Assembly (NCBI GenBank): GCA_027070475.1
Contig: JALXDT010000127.1
Location: forward strand, 1 to 6,427
Origin: Candidatus Aminicenantota bacterium
GTDB lineage: Bacteria; Acidobacteriota; Aminicenantia; JAMOAD01
DNA length: 6,427 nucleotides
Reading direction: 5' to 3'
Shown here: in pieces, positions 6,068-6,427 of the stretch
Layout of the letters: each line of letters begins with the position of its first letter
Position numbering within the stretch: position 1 is the first letter of the stretch
Notes under the pieces: model-generated
The model's database searches: none
What the model was told of the DNA's origin: nothing
What the model saw: only the letters and a program-made list of their open reading frames with translations
Made by a program: the position numbers and the translations under genes

Positions 6068-6427
6068 ATGAAACCTATTGAAATGAGGGAAAAATTTATA
6101 CCAAAAGCAGTTTACAATGTTCACAATATTATTATAGAAAAAGCGGAAGATTTTTTACTTTATGATGATAAGGGAAATGAATATATTGATTTTACCGGTT
6201 CAATAGGTGTTTTAAATGTAGGAAATGCTAATAAAGATGTGGTAGAAGCAATAAAAGAGCAAGCGGAAAAATTTACGCATGCCTGTTTTCATACATATAT
6301 ACATAGACCATATATTGAATTAGTTAAATTATTAACGAATATTACTCCAGGAGATTTTGATAAAATGGGAGTTTTATTTAACTCTGGTGCTGAAGCAGTT
6401 GAAAATGCTATTAAAGTTGCAAGGCAT
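6068..6427 (+). CDS. gabT: Class-III PLP aminotransferase, GabT/PuuE-like (4-aminobutyrate aminotransferase type), 5' fragment
   Basis: The first 120 codons are visible and the window edge cuts the gene; class-III aminotransferases are usually about 430 residues, so roughly the N-terminal quarter to third is present. These cytoplasmic PLP enzymes move the terminal amino group of GABA or similar omega-amino acids to 2-oxoglutarate. The fragment shows the N-terminal pattern LLYDDKGNEYIDFTGSIGVLNVGN (about 31-54), FTHACF (about 75-80) and the PLP-phosphate-binding segment LFNSGAEAVENAIKVAR (about 103-119), which closely resembles E. coli GabT (TGSEAVENAVKIAR) and PuuE. The catalytic lysine lies beyond the window. 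Related acetylornithine, putrescine or beta-alanine transaminases share these motifs, so substrate is provisional. It has its own Shine-Dalgarno and follows the receptor gene after 94 bp. Confidence 0.85.
   Translation, partial: MKPIEMREKFIPKAVYNVHNIIIEKAEDFLLYDDKGNEYIDFTGSIGVLNVGNANKDVVEAIKEQAEKFTHACFHTYIHRPYIELVKLLTNITPGDFDKMGVLFNSGAEAVENAIKVARH

Overview
The window is AT-rich (roughly one third G+C by eye) and all recognisable genes lie on the + strand. It probably comes from a Gram-negative (diderm) bacterium, because it encodes a signal-peptide-bearing, TonB-dependent outer-membrane receptor. The receptor has the Oar-like architecture (carboxypeptidase-regulatory-like domain, plug, large beta-barrel) that I associate with Acidobacteriota, Aminicenantes and related diderm lineages. 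The low G+C means I cannot place it further.

Layout: (1) 1-345 is the 3' end of an ABC-3 family (ZnuB/MntB-type) metal-transporter permease, unrelated to what follows. (2) 346-469 is an AT-rich intergenic region holding a strong sigma70-type promoter. Its -10 region lies inside a perfect 21-bp palindrome, and its predicted start point falls on the ATG of the next gene, so that transcript is probably leaderless. (3) 470-5973 is a tightly packed four-gene unit: a three-domain MerR-XRE-cupin regulator, a sodium:solute symporter (SSS) family transporter starting 1 nt later, a 79-residue two-helix membrane protein overlapping the symporter by 10 bp, and a 1002-residue TonB-dependent receptor starting 2 nt later with a GTG codon and a strong Shine-Dalgarno. 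(4) 5974-6067 is an intergenic region with an elaborate nested inverted repeat that includes the receptor stop codon, followed by a possible promoter and a strong Shine-Dalgarno. (5) 6068-6427 is the N-terminal third of a class-III PLP aminotransferase very like GabT/PuuE, cut by the window edge.

Inference: this looks like a self-regulated uptake-and-catabolism locus for a small amine or amino-acid type compound, or a larger molecule that releases one. The receptor would carry it over the outer membrane and the Na+ symporter, perhaps with its small partner, over the inner membrane. The aminotransferase would begin breakdown. The cupin domain of the regulator would sense the compound or a metabolite, by analogy with PuuR-like XRE-cupin regulators of putrescine/GABA catabolism. 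The substrate cannot be read from the sequence.
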